Of a DNA stretch of 17,133 nucleotides, positions 9,701-15,364 are shown piece after piece (the first letter of the stretch is position 1; each line of letters starts with the position of its first letter). The notes beneath the pieces are model-generated. The model made no database searches, was not told the origin of the DNA, and saw only the letters and a program-made list of their open reading frames with translations. Origin of the DNA: CAYMRB01 sp964392615 (lineage in GTDB: Bacteria > Planctomycetota > UBA8108); NCBI GenBank assembly GCA_964392615.1, contig CAYMRB010000206.1:1-17133 (forward strand). Reading direction: 5' to 3'. A program made the position numbers and the translations under genes.

Positions 9701-10272
9701 TCCGCGAACGCCTGCGACCCGAGGTGCGGCGCCGGGTTGTCCTGGTTGACCTCGACGCTGCAGGTCGAGTTGGCGCCGTAGCGCCCGTCATGAGGGGTCT
9801 CCGCGTCGCCGTCGCCGTTGTCGTAGAGATCGAAGCCGACCGCGATGTAGGGGCTGCCGTCGCGGAAGTTCGCCGTGCCGAGGCCGCCGGCACCGCCTCC
9901 GGTCGCCGCGAGGTCGCCGTCGAATTGGAAGATGACCGAGAAGCCGTCTCCAGGCGTCGGCGATGCAGCGCGGCCGAGAAACAGGTCGAACTCGACCTCG
10001 ACGTGACCGCCGCCGATGTCGAGCTGTTCGGGGAACCAGACCCAGCTGGTCTGGTCCTCGAGGCCCCGCGTCAGCGCGAGCACGGTGTTGGCGTCGCTAC
10101 CGTCAGTGATGGCGACAGGCGTCCCGACAACCCCGGCGCCGGCGGGGATGCCGGCCTCGAAGTCGTGATCGATCACCGCGTCCGCTCCGGCCGACACGCC
10201 GGAACAACACGCCGCGACGATCGTCCCGACCAACGCCCAAGACTGGAAGCTTCGCAGGAAGTCGCTGTGCAT
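6724..10272 (-). CDS. Secreted carbohydrate-binding protein: (lectin-like + malectin-like) x2 with C-terminal dockerin-like domain
   Basis: 1182 residues from the ATG at 10272. A TTG ten codons upstream is also possible, but neither start has a clear ribosome site. The signal peptide (1-32) ends at SAGADA; VAAC at 19-22 could instead be a lipobox. Two similar units follow. Each begins with an L-type-lectin/concanavalin-like sandwich (about 33-296 and 548-790), sharing EFDLF, PGDG, an AVxFDxxDNG motif and a GFxAxTG strand near the end. Each then has a malectin-like domain (about 308-522 and 812-1078) with NCGG near its start and YEVxLYFA in the core. Two EF-hand-type loops at 1089-1100 and 1122-1133 form a dockerin-like module, followed by a Pro-rich stretch and a DPSDDALGC tail. 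No catalytic motif is visible, so binding of a polysaccharide or glycoprotein outside the cell is the inferred role. Four potential glycan-binding domains would give avidity. Confidence 0.9.
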   Translation of the reverse strand: MHSDFLRSFQSWALVGTIVAACCSGVSAGADAVIDHDFEAGIPAGAGVVGTPVAITDGSDANTVLALTRGLEDQTSWVWFPEQLDIGGGHVEVEFDLFLGRAASPTPGDGFSVIFQFDGDLAATGGGAGGLGTANFRDGSPYIAVGFDLYDNGDGDAETPHDGRYGANSTCSVEVNQDNPAPHLGSQAFADAQPDFIASADVYGSPDQAARPGGSFDRADLVRVRIVFDRGLLQVALSGGWTGDDAGGAGEPFGERIVLSYTAAPFPNRPANIGFAATTGRGNAWQWIDNLHVVERESIVAFVPQPPSAAGAMNCGGGEVDTAGELDLLFAADVELDTEVSREGNLDDGLVVTLASFGRVPQLGDYVATNPRVLDLNPVVGAGRAAEELFATNAASASSVAYRGRVEPGRYEVKLYFAAHDRDALMDSGQSGQIFDAFLGDERVLCNWSPASAAGSPTGSGLYAERCTARLDTGIVRTFSADVTAIDGAADGHLDIVLADLGNGVPPGDPSLSALSYRRIGDATGQPADGDLECVGQDPVQEPPGDLLVADFDDEVDGACPLGMVCNSTGALPRVADGRLRIADDAIDNTAATAIFARTVDVGRAALRAEFDLFMANPGGPAPGDGGAFFVKAGSDVTAIGATHAGLGVPTGTYGFAVEFDAWDNGAEVNDPSGLNSAEQAWTHVGVNALGFASIATNADFDPSLRPVANGGTGWPDFFDPRGVHVTVAYDAGLVEVWLEGTTAEGAPFDALVLRASVPPIFATESVVGFSASTGGVTQHLEIDDVIVEARRGRVDDFVSQALENAVESWNGGQGSLYINCGGPLLACSAGEHPAPGASGHETTGEPVAWLEDLAGGGSLDPAVGELFSVVPLAGTGAAGLHVQPRTDMGHWNARGTDPGVDDNDRIFHSERYGNARYDIPVENGTYEVSLYFANSYSGTAGNARRVFHVDVEGTRRNGFAHCPSAGRTPLGEPVPNPFFGFDALFDPVDQAEALYSVDPCNRAPCDSSGVESLDDPDADGVPANEECGNAAAVCLTYRVTVGDGILSIALTEPDVDAGEPASPNPDPKISGIAVRRTEDAGPWFVRGDTDSSGAIQLNDGIMTLSWLFLGFDPPPCLDAADADDDGRVQLNDAVLTFNWLFSGGPAPAPPSPSTGDYPPEECNEDPSDDALGCERVAGKCG

Positions 10273-10425
10273 GGGAACCGCTCGTCGACTGTTCACGAAC
10301 AAGGCACTGACCGCGCGTCGGTCGGCTACGAAGACCCAGTTCGATGATCACTCGCGGTCGGGGAGATTCAACAGCCCTTTTTCGACAGGCTGCCCGGCGC
10401 GATCCACACGGGCGCGCCACGAGCT

Positions 10426-11271
10426 CTACGCATCGAGCGACGCGTCCGACTCCAGATCGCGAACCCAGCGCCGCGCGTAGAACCGATCGAGCTTGGCGCG
10501 TCCCTTGCGGATCGTCCGCTCGTCGGTGCCGAGCTCCGGGTTGAGCACCATCGTGCCGTGGTTGATGTGCTCGAGGTAGCGGATCAGCACCGGGGCCGGC
10601 ACGAAGTCCGCCTCCCAGCCCTGCTCGACGAGGCGGTAGTGCACCTCCTGCCCGCACGTGCTTCCCTCGCCGCCGAACGGCCGCAGCCCGGCCTCCTCGA
10701 GCGTCGATCGCCGGTAGAGCGCGCAGTGGCTGCGCAGGAACGGCTTGATGCCGTCTGTCAGACGCTTGCGCCGGCGAGGATGCGTCAGCGCGGCGATCAG
10801 GTCCACCCCGTGCTTCGTGCACCGTCGCGCGAGGCTGCGGCGCTCGAGCTTCCAAGAGCCCGATCCGAAGCATCGCGGCCGGGATTGCAGGCGACCGACG
10901 AGAAACTCGAGCCAGTCGGGGCGCCTGACGATGGTGTCGCTGTGAATCGTCAAGAAGAACGGCGTGTCGCTTTCGTCCCACGCCCGGTTGATCGCCCTGC
11001 CGTGTGACAGGCCGGCTCGGTCGGCCCGTGAGCGAAGGTCCTCCGGCCCCGTGCTGCCGAGCTCGACCGCGTCGAGCTGTCGGTCGATGAACCGGATCCA
11101 CCTCAATCCGCGGAGATACTCGTCCGAGCCGTCGGTTGTGCCGTTGTTCACGACGACGACCTCGTGACCGTTCTCGAGCGATGTGAACCGCCGCAGCGCA
11201 CGCAGACACACCTTCATGATGCGCGGCGTGTTGTAGTACGGAACGACGATGGTAACGCGGTCGTTGGTCAA
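10426..11271 (-). CDS. Family 2 (GT-A fold) glycosyltransferase
   Basis: 281 residues. No ATG or GTG lies between this TTG and an in-frame stop at 11311-11313, and GGAGGG ends 3 nt upstream, so the TTG at 11271 is the start. The GT2 fold is shown by VTIVVPYYNTP (6-16), VVVVNNGTTDGS (38-49), SHGRAINRAW (89-98), HSDTIVRRPDW (110-120, where the metal-binding DxD is HSD) and GQEVHYRL (207-214), the usual place of the catalytic base. There is no signal peptide or membrane helix, so it is cytosolic and transfers a sugar from an activated donor to an unknown acceptor. It is the only cytosolic gene among secreted ones and is divergent from the nuclease-like gene. It could decorate surface polysaccharide or glycosylate the neighbouring exoproteins; nothing visible decides between these. 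Confidence 0.87.
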   Translation of the reverse strand: MTNDRVTIVVPYYNTPRIMKVCLRALRRFTSLENGHEVVVVNNGTTDGSDEYLRGLRWIRFIDRQLDAVELGSTGPEDLRSRADRAGLSHGRAINRAWDESDTPFFLTIHSDTIVRRPDWLEFLVGRLQSRPRCFGSGSWKLERRSLARRCTKHGVDLIAALTHPRRRKRLTDGIKPFLRSHCALYRRSTLEEAGLRPFGGEGSTCGQEVHYRLVEQGWEADFVPAPVLIRYLEHINHGTMVLNPELGTDERTIRKGRAKLDRFYARRWVRDLESDASLDA

Positions 11272-11274
11272 GGG

Positions 11275-11280
11275 CCCTCC
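11275..11280 (-). promoter_or_regulatory. Ribosome binding site supporting a TTG start of the glycosyltransferase
   Basis: GGAGGG on the minus strand is followed by CCC and then TTG. The spacing is short, but the core is a perfect anti-Shine-Dalgarno match, and the reading frame upstream closes with a stop before any other start codon. Confidence 0.6.
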
Positions 11281-11342
11281 GAGGTCGGCGGGGATCGGGC
11301 ACTCGCCAACTCAGCGCCCGAACCGTAGCCGCGATGGACGAG

Positions 11343-11370
11343 ATTCTATCGTCACGCGTCAAACGTGGAA
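11343..11370 (-). promoter_or_regulatory. Candidate promoter of the glycosyltransferase gene
   Basis: TAGAAT on the minus strand matches the -10 consensus at five of six bases, in the divergent intergenic region, 71 bp before the start codon. A weak TTCCAC lies 16 bp upstream of it. A TTGACG hexamer is also present but only 8 bp from TAGAAT, which is too close to pair with it. The assignment rests mainly on the -10 match and position. Confidence 0.3.
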
Positions 11371-11436
11371 GGGCTTTTCCGTGGTAGGCTGGAGGCGGGT
11401 CCCGCTTCTGCTGCCGCGTTTGTGTCGGTTCCTCGC

Positions 11437-13797
11437 ATGCGTCTTCACACCGCGTTTCGCGCGATTTCGGTTGTCGTCTCGATCCTCGCCCCGGCGACAT
11501 ACGCCGCAGCGCAGGAGGTGCGGCATGTGCCTTTGCGGGTCGCCTCGTACAACGTCCATCAGGGCGCGGACGCGACGGTCGGCGCCGTGGCGCATTTCAT
11601 CGCCGGTCTCGGAGCGGATGTCGTCTCGCTGCACGAAGTGCCGACGCAGGCGTATCGCGATCGCGTCGCCGCTGACGCCGGCTTCGAGCACGCGACCGCG
11701 ATCGACCGGGGCAAGACGCTGCTGTCGCGCTTTCCGATCGAGACCGAGGAGGTCGTCGACCTCGTATCGAACCGCGGGCTCATCCGCATCGCGGTGCGGG
11801 TCGACGGCGTTCCGGTGACGATCTGGGGCGTCCACATCTCCTGGGACGCGACCGGCGACCGCCAGGCTCGTCAGATCGTCGACGAGGTGGTTCCAGCCCA
11901 ATCCGATCCGCGTCAGGTGTTCGTCGGCGACTTCAACGACGAGCACTTCTCGACGCAGAACGCGATCCTCGAGTCGGCGCTCGTCGACGCGTGGAGCGAC
12001 CTCGGCGTGCGGCCCGGCGATCGCACGACGTGGCCGGCGACCGGTTGGGCCGGGAGCGAGGGGCAGCAGCTGATCGATCTCGTCATGATCGCGCCGGGAT
12101 CCGGCATCGAGGTCCTGCGGGGCGAGATTCCCCACCTGGCGCCGGTGTTGTCGGACCACCGCCCGATCGTCTTCGATCTCCTCCTCAGCGACCCGATCGT
12201 CGTCTCGCCGCCGAGGCTGCGCGGCGCTCCGGACGCGGTCGCGGCGACGGTCGTCGAGGTGCGCTTCGATCGCGAGGCCGACGTCGACACCGCGGCCGAT
12301 GCGGCGCTCTACCGCATCGAACGCGTTGGCGCCGACGGCGCGGCGGTGGAGACGCTCGCGGTGCTCGGCGCGGCCGTCGATCGGCACCGTCGTCGGGTCC
12401 GTCTCGAGACCGCGCCGCACGAGCCGAACGCGGCGTATCGAATCGTGGTCGCGGGTGTTCGCGCGCGCGCCGGCGACGTCGGCATGCCGGAGACGACGGC
12501 CTCCTATGCGTACCTGCCCAACCTGCTCGTCAACCCGGGCGCGGAGGACGGTGAGGTCGGCTGGCAAATGGCGGACGGCATGACGTCTCGGGACGCGTTG
12601 CGCGAGGTCGTGCCGTATCGGGGCGGGCGCTTCTTCGCGGGCGGGGCGAACGCGACGGCATCGCGCGCGGTGCAGACGGTGTCGCTCGTAGAACACGCTG
12701 ACGCGATCGATGCCGAGCGGGCGAGCCTGGTCGTCGGCGCATGGCTCGTGTCGGCGTACCTGACGTTCCCCGGCGGCGAGAGCCGCGCCGAGCCGTACGA
12801 CGACGCCGAGATGCGCGTCGCGGTACTCGACGCTGCGGGCGAGACGCTCATCGAGGTGTCGTCGGGCAAGTTCGATACGCTTTACTGGTATCCGTGGCGC
12901 GAGGTCGTCCCGCTGCCGCCGGGAAGCCGCGGCGCCCGCGTGACGCTGGCCGGAGACCGCAAGCTGACGCTGGGCGGGCCGCAAGTCGACGTCGGGCTCG
13001 ACGACGTGTTCATGCGTCTGTCGATCGGCGCCGAGGGCGACGTGCCGCATGCGTATCACACCGGCAATCTGCTCGAGAACGGCGGAGCGGAGGACGACGA
13101 CACGGCGCCGTGGGACGTGGACGGGGCGATACGGCGCGCGGCGAACTACCAGCTGCTCGCCGGACATCGCATGGTGACCCACTCGGGCGACGGGCTATTC
13201 CTCGCGCTGCCGAGGCGCGGCGGGAGTCGGATGTCGCAGACGGTCGAGCTGCCTCGCTCGAGGACGGGCGAGTACGTGCGTTGGGGCGGCGCGTTGCGCA
13301 GCTTCGCGAGTCGACTGATCGCCGGGCTGCGCACGGAGGTGCTCGACGCGAACGGACGCGTGCTGAGCGCGGCGTTCACGGGAAGCCGTCGCGAGACGCA
13401 GTGGGAACGCTTCGGGGGCTTCTTGCCGCTCGACGTCGATGCGGCGTTCGTCCGCGTGACGATCATCGCCGGCCAGTTCGGCACGGCGGCCGTGGCCGAC
13501 GATCTCGTCGTGCAGATCGTCGGCGACGAGTGGTTCGAGCGCGGCGATGTCGATCGCAACGCGCGGCGTGACATCGCGGATGCGGTGCGCATCCTGCTCC
13601 GCGTCCTCGGTCGCGGCGGCGGCGTGGAGTGCGACGACGCTGCGGACGTCGATGACGACGGTCGGCTGACGGTTGCCGACGCGGCGGCGCTGCTGGATCA
13701 CCTGTTCCGCGGCGGGCCCCGACCGCCTGCACCGTTGGTCGGTGCCCCGGGACGGGACCCGACGGACGACGCATTGGGGTGTCGCCGCGATCGATAA
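11437..13797 (+). CDS. Secreted endonuclease/exonuclease/phosphatase-fold enzyme with Ig-like, galactose-binding-like and dockerin-like domains
   Basis: 786 residues from the ATG at 11437, chosen because it starts a textbook Sec signal (hydrophobic 9-22, AAAQ|EV about 23-27); in-frame GTG codons at 11365 and 11422 would bury that signal. No ribosome site is visible. The EEP domain (about 27-251) has all expected active-site positions: N39 (ASYNVHQG), E67 (SLHEV), H133 (WGVHISWD), D165 and N167 (VGDFNDEH), and D240-H241 (LSDHRPI). The family hydrolyses phosphodiester or phosphomonoester bonds with Mg2+; members include DNases, sphingomyelinases and inositol phosphatases, and the substrate here is not decidable. 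A Big_5-like Ig domain follows (252-360), then two galactose-binding-like beta domains opening with NLLVNPGAEDG (362-372) and NLLENGGAEDD (544-554), and a dockerin-like module (703-760). It is convergent with the FG-GAP gene, with stops 7 bp apart. Confidence 0.92.
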   Translation: MRLHTAFRAISVVVSILAPATYAAAQEVRHVPLRVASYNVHQGADATVGAVAHFIAGLGADVVSLHEVPTQAYRDRVAADAGFEHATAIDRGKTLLSRFPIETEEVVDLVSNRGLIRIAVRVDGVPVTIWGVHISWDATGDRQARQIVDEVVPAQSDPRQVFVGDFNDEHFSTQNAILESALVDAWSDLGVRPGDRTTWPATGWAGSEGQQLIDLVMIAPGSGIEVLRGEIPHLAPVLSDHRPIVFDLLLSDPIVVSPPRLRGAPDAVAATVVEVRFDREADVDTAADAALYRIERVGADGAAVETLAVLGAAVDRHRRRVRLETAPHEPNAAYRIVVAGVRARAGDVGMPETTASYAYLPNLLVNPGAEDGEVGWQMADGMTSRDALREVVPYRGGRFFAGGANATASRAVQTVSLVEHADAIDAERASLVVGAWLVSAYLTFPGGESRAEPYDDAEMRVAVLDAAGETLIEVSSGKFDTLYWYPWREVVPLPPGSRGARVTLAGDRKLTLGGPQVDVGLDDVFMRLSIGAEGDVPHAYHTGNLLENGGAEDDDTAPWDVDGAIRRAANYQLLAGHRMVTHSGDGLFLALPRRGGSRMSQTVELPRSRTGEYVRWGGALRSFASRLIAGLRTEVLDANGRVLSAAFTGSRRETQWERFGGFLPLDVDAAFVRVTIIAGQFGTAAVADDLVVQIVGDEWFERGDVDRNARRDIADAVRILLRVLGRGGGVECDDAADVDDDGRLTVADAAALLDHLFRGGPRPPAPLVGAPGRDPTDDALGCRRDR

Positions 13798-13804
13798 CCC
13801 GCCA

Positions 13805-15364
13805 CTACTCGCGCGGCAGGGCGATCTCGATCACGCCAGCCGGCACGTTCGTGCGCTCGGAGCGCAGGCCGTTCGGGCGGCTGGACGTCCACGTTACGCG
13901 TACGCGCTCGGCCGTCACGTGCTCCCCGAGACCGAACACCATCTCGCTGTCGTGGCTGCCGAGATAGCCGACGTCAGCTCCGTACCACCGCGTCTGCAAT
14001 CGACCCCCGACCTCGACCTCGACGCGGGCGCCGAACGCGGCCGCCGCCGGAGCTCGCAGTCGTACGCGCAGGGATTGTCCTGCGTTCGCGGTGTCGTTGC
14101 GCAGCAGCAGAGGGCGGCCTTGATTCACCGCGATCGCGAGGTCGACGTCGCCATCGGCGTCGAAATCGGCGGCTGCCATACCGCGCGCGACGCGCCGAGC
14201 CGCGAGTGCCGTGCCGGCATTCGGGGCGACGTCCAGGAACGCGTCTCCCGCATTCCAGAACAGGAACATCGGCTCGGGGACGAGCTCGAGGAGGTTCTCC
14301 TTCCGCTCGAGCGTGCTGCCGTTGGCGACGGCGATGTCGATAAGACCGTCGAGGTCGAGATCGACCATCGCACAGCCCCATCCGACGGTGTCGATCGAGA
14401 TCTCGCCGAGTCGCATGCGCCGCGTCTTGTCGCGGTACTCGACCTGGCCGGACGGCATGGCGAGGCTCTGGTAGAGCGCGTTCTCCTGCGCGACCCAGTG
14501 CGTGATGAACAGGTCCGGAAGGCCGTCGCCGGCTGCCTCGGCCGTGATGATCTCGCCGACCGACAGGCCCATCGATCCGCGCGGGTCCGCGGTGCCGGTG
14601 ACCGACGAGAGGTCCAAGAACACGACCTCATCGTTGTCGCCGGTCGCGCCCTCGCAGCGGTACAGGCAATTCGCGGACACATCGTTGTTGACGTAGAGGT
14701 CGAGCCAACCGTCGCCGTCGAGGTCGCAGAATGTCGCCGCGAGGCTGCGACCGTCCGTGTTGGCCACATCGGCTGTCGCCGCGACGTCCTCGAACGTGCC
14801 GTCGCCTCGGTTGCGGTAGAGACGGTTCGGTTGCGGGTCGAACGAGTTCGGGTTGAGCGTGAACGGGACGGCATACGCCCCGCCCGCGGTGCCGACCTCG
14901 ATCGCTCCATCGAAGCCGAAGTCCTCGTAGTCGATGTAGTTGCAGACGTAGAGGTCGAGGTTGCCGTCGAGGTCGTAGTCGCCCCAAGCGACGCCCGTCG
15001 ACCACGACGGATCGGCGACACCGGCCGCGCCCGCGACCTCCTCGAAGGTGCCGTCGCCGAGATTGCGAAATAGCCGGTTGGGGCCGTGATTCGTGACGTA
15101 CAGGTCGACTCGGGAATCGCCGTCGTAGTCGGCGAAGCTCGCACCCATNNNNNNNNNNNNNNNNNNNNNNNNNNNNNNNNNNNNNNNNNNNNNNNNNNNN
15201 NNNNNNNNNNNNNNNNNNNNNNNNNNNNNNNNNNNNNNNNNNNNNNNNTTTCGCGAGATCTCGATCCAGACGACCAGAGCCGTCACGGCGGTGAGGCCGA
15301 CGATCGCTCCCCAGATCGACAGGAGGATCTTTCGTTCGCGGCGGGTTCGGGCCCGTCGACTCAC
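13805..15364 (-). CDS. Membrane-anchored FG-GAP/VCBS-repeat protein with ASPIC-UnbV domain (CRTAC1-like), interrupted by an N gap
   Basis: The N-terminal 38 residues start at a GTG that overlaps the cytochrome stop as GTGA, with GAGGA 9 nt upstream. They form a basic segment and one membrane helix (about 13-35). After the 100-N gap, 447 residues remain, with repeated Ca2+-type loops DYDGDSRVDL, DYDLDGNLDL, DLDGDGWLDL, DLDLDGLIDI and DFDADGDVDL, and NRLYRN/DGTFEDV repeats typical of a seven-bladed FG-GAP propeller. The C-terminal 100 residues match ASPIC-UnbV (DVGYLGSHDSEMVFGLGEH, then VRVTW). The two parts happen to be in phase across the Ns, but gap length is nominal, so joining them rests on domain logic: the missing piece would be the linker and first blade. 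Members of this family are extracytoplasmic binding or structural proteins without known activity. Coupling to the cytochrome suggests a shared complex. Confidence 0.82.
   Translation of the reverse strand: MSRRARTRRERKILLSIWGAIVGLTAVTALVVWIEISRXXXXXXXXXXXXXXXXXXXXXXXXXXXXXXXXXXMGASFADYDGDSRVDLYVTNHGPNRLFRNLGDGTFEEVAGAAGVADPSWSTGVAWGDYDLDGNLDLYVCNYIDYEDFGFDGAIEVGTAGGAYAVPFTLNPNSFDPQPNRLYRNRGDGTFEDVAATADVANTDGRSLAATFCDLDGDGWLDLYVNNDVSANCLYRCEGATGDNDEVVFLDLSSVTGTADPRGSMGLSVGEIITAEAAGDGLPDLFITHWVAQENALYQSLAMPSGQVEYRDKTRRMRLGEISIDTVGWGCAMVDLDLDGLIDIAVANGSTLERKENLLELVPEPMFLFWNAGDAFLDVAPNAGTALAARRVARGMAAADFDADGDVDLAIAVNQGRPLLLRNDTANAGQSLRVRLRAPAAAAFGARVEVEVGGRLQTRWYGADVGYLGSHDSEMVFGLGEHVTAERVRVTWTSSRPNGLRSERTNVPAGVIEIALPRE
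15149..15248. other. Assembly gap of 100 Ns
   Basis: Exactly 100 Ns, the conventional placeholder for a scaffold join of unknown size. It lies inside the FG-GAP gene, between the membrane anchor and the first intact propeller repeat, so coding sequence is missing. Confidence 0.98.

Noticed and set aside
10372..10392. Possible terminator after the glycosyltransferase (CAGCC / GGCTG with an A/T-rich loop)
   Set aside because: The stem is only 5 bp, the A/T run is in the loop rather than after the stem, and no T tract follows.
11385..11390. TAGGCT as a -10 element for the nuclease-like gene
   Set aside because: No -35-like hexamer is at a suitable distance, and TAGGCT is a weak match, so it was not called.
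11391..11395. GGAGG as ribosome site of the nuclease-like gene
   Set aside because: It is about 41 nt upstream of the ATG at 11437, and no in-frame start codon lies at normal spacing.
10103..11500. 465-codon minus-strand frame overlapping the glycosyltransferase in another frame
   Set aside because: It spans the glycosyltransferase and part of the next gene out of frame, and the real GT2 motifs are in a different frame.
11359..13182. 607-codon minus-strand frame opposite the nuclease-like gene
   Set aside because: The plus strand has a full EEP active site and a signal peptide. The minus-strand product is charged, repetitive and unrecognisable.
13673..15073. 466-codon plus-strand frame opposite the FG-GAP gene
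   Set aside because: It is antisense to repeated calcium loops; the apparent repeats in it are only the reverse complement of those loops.
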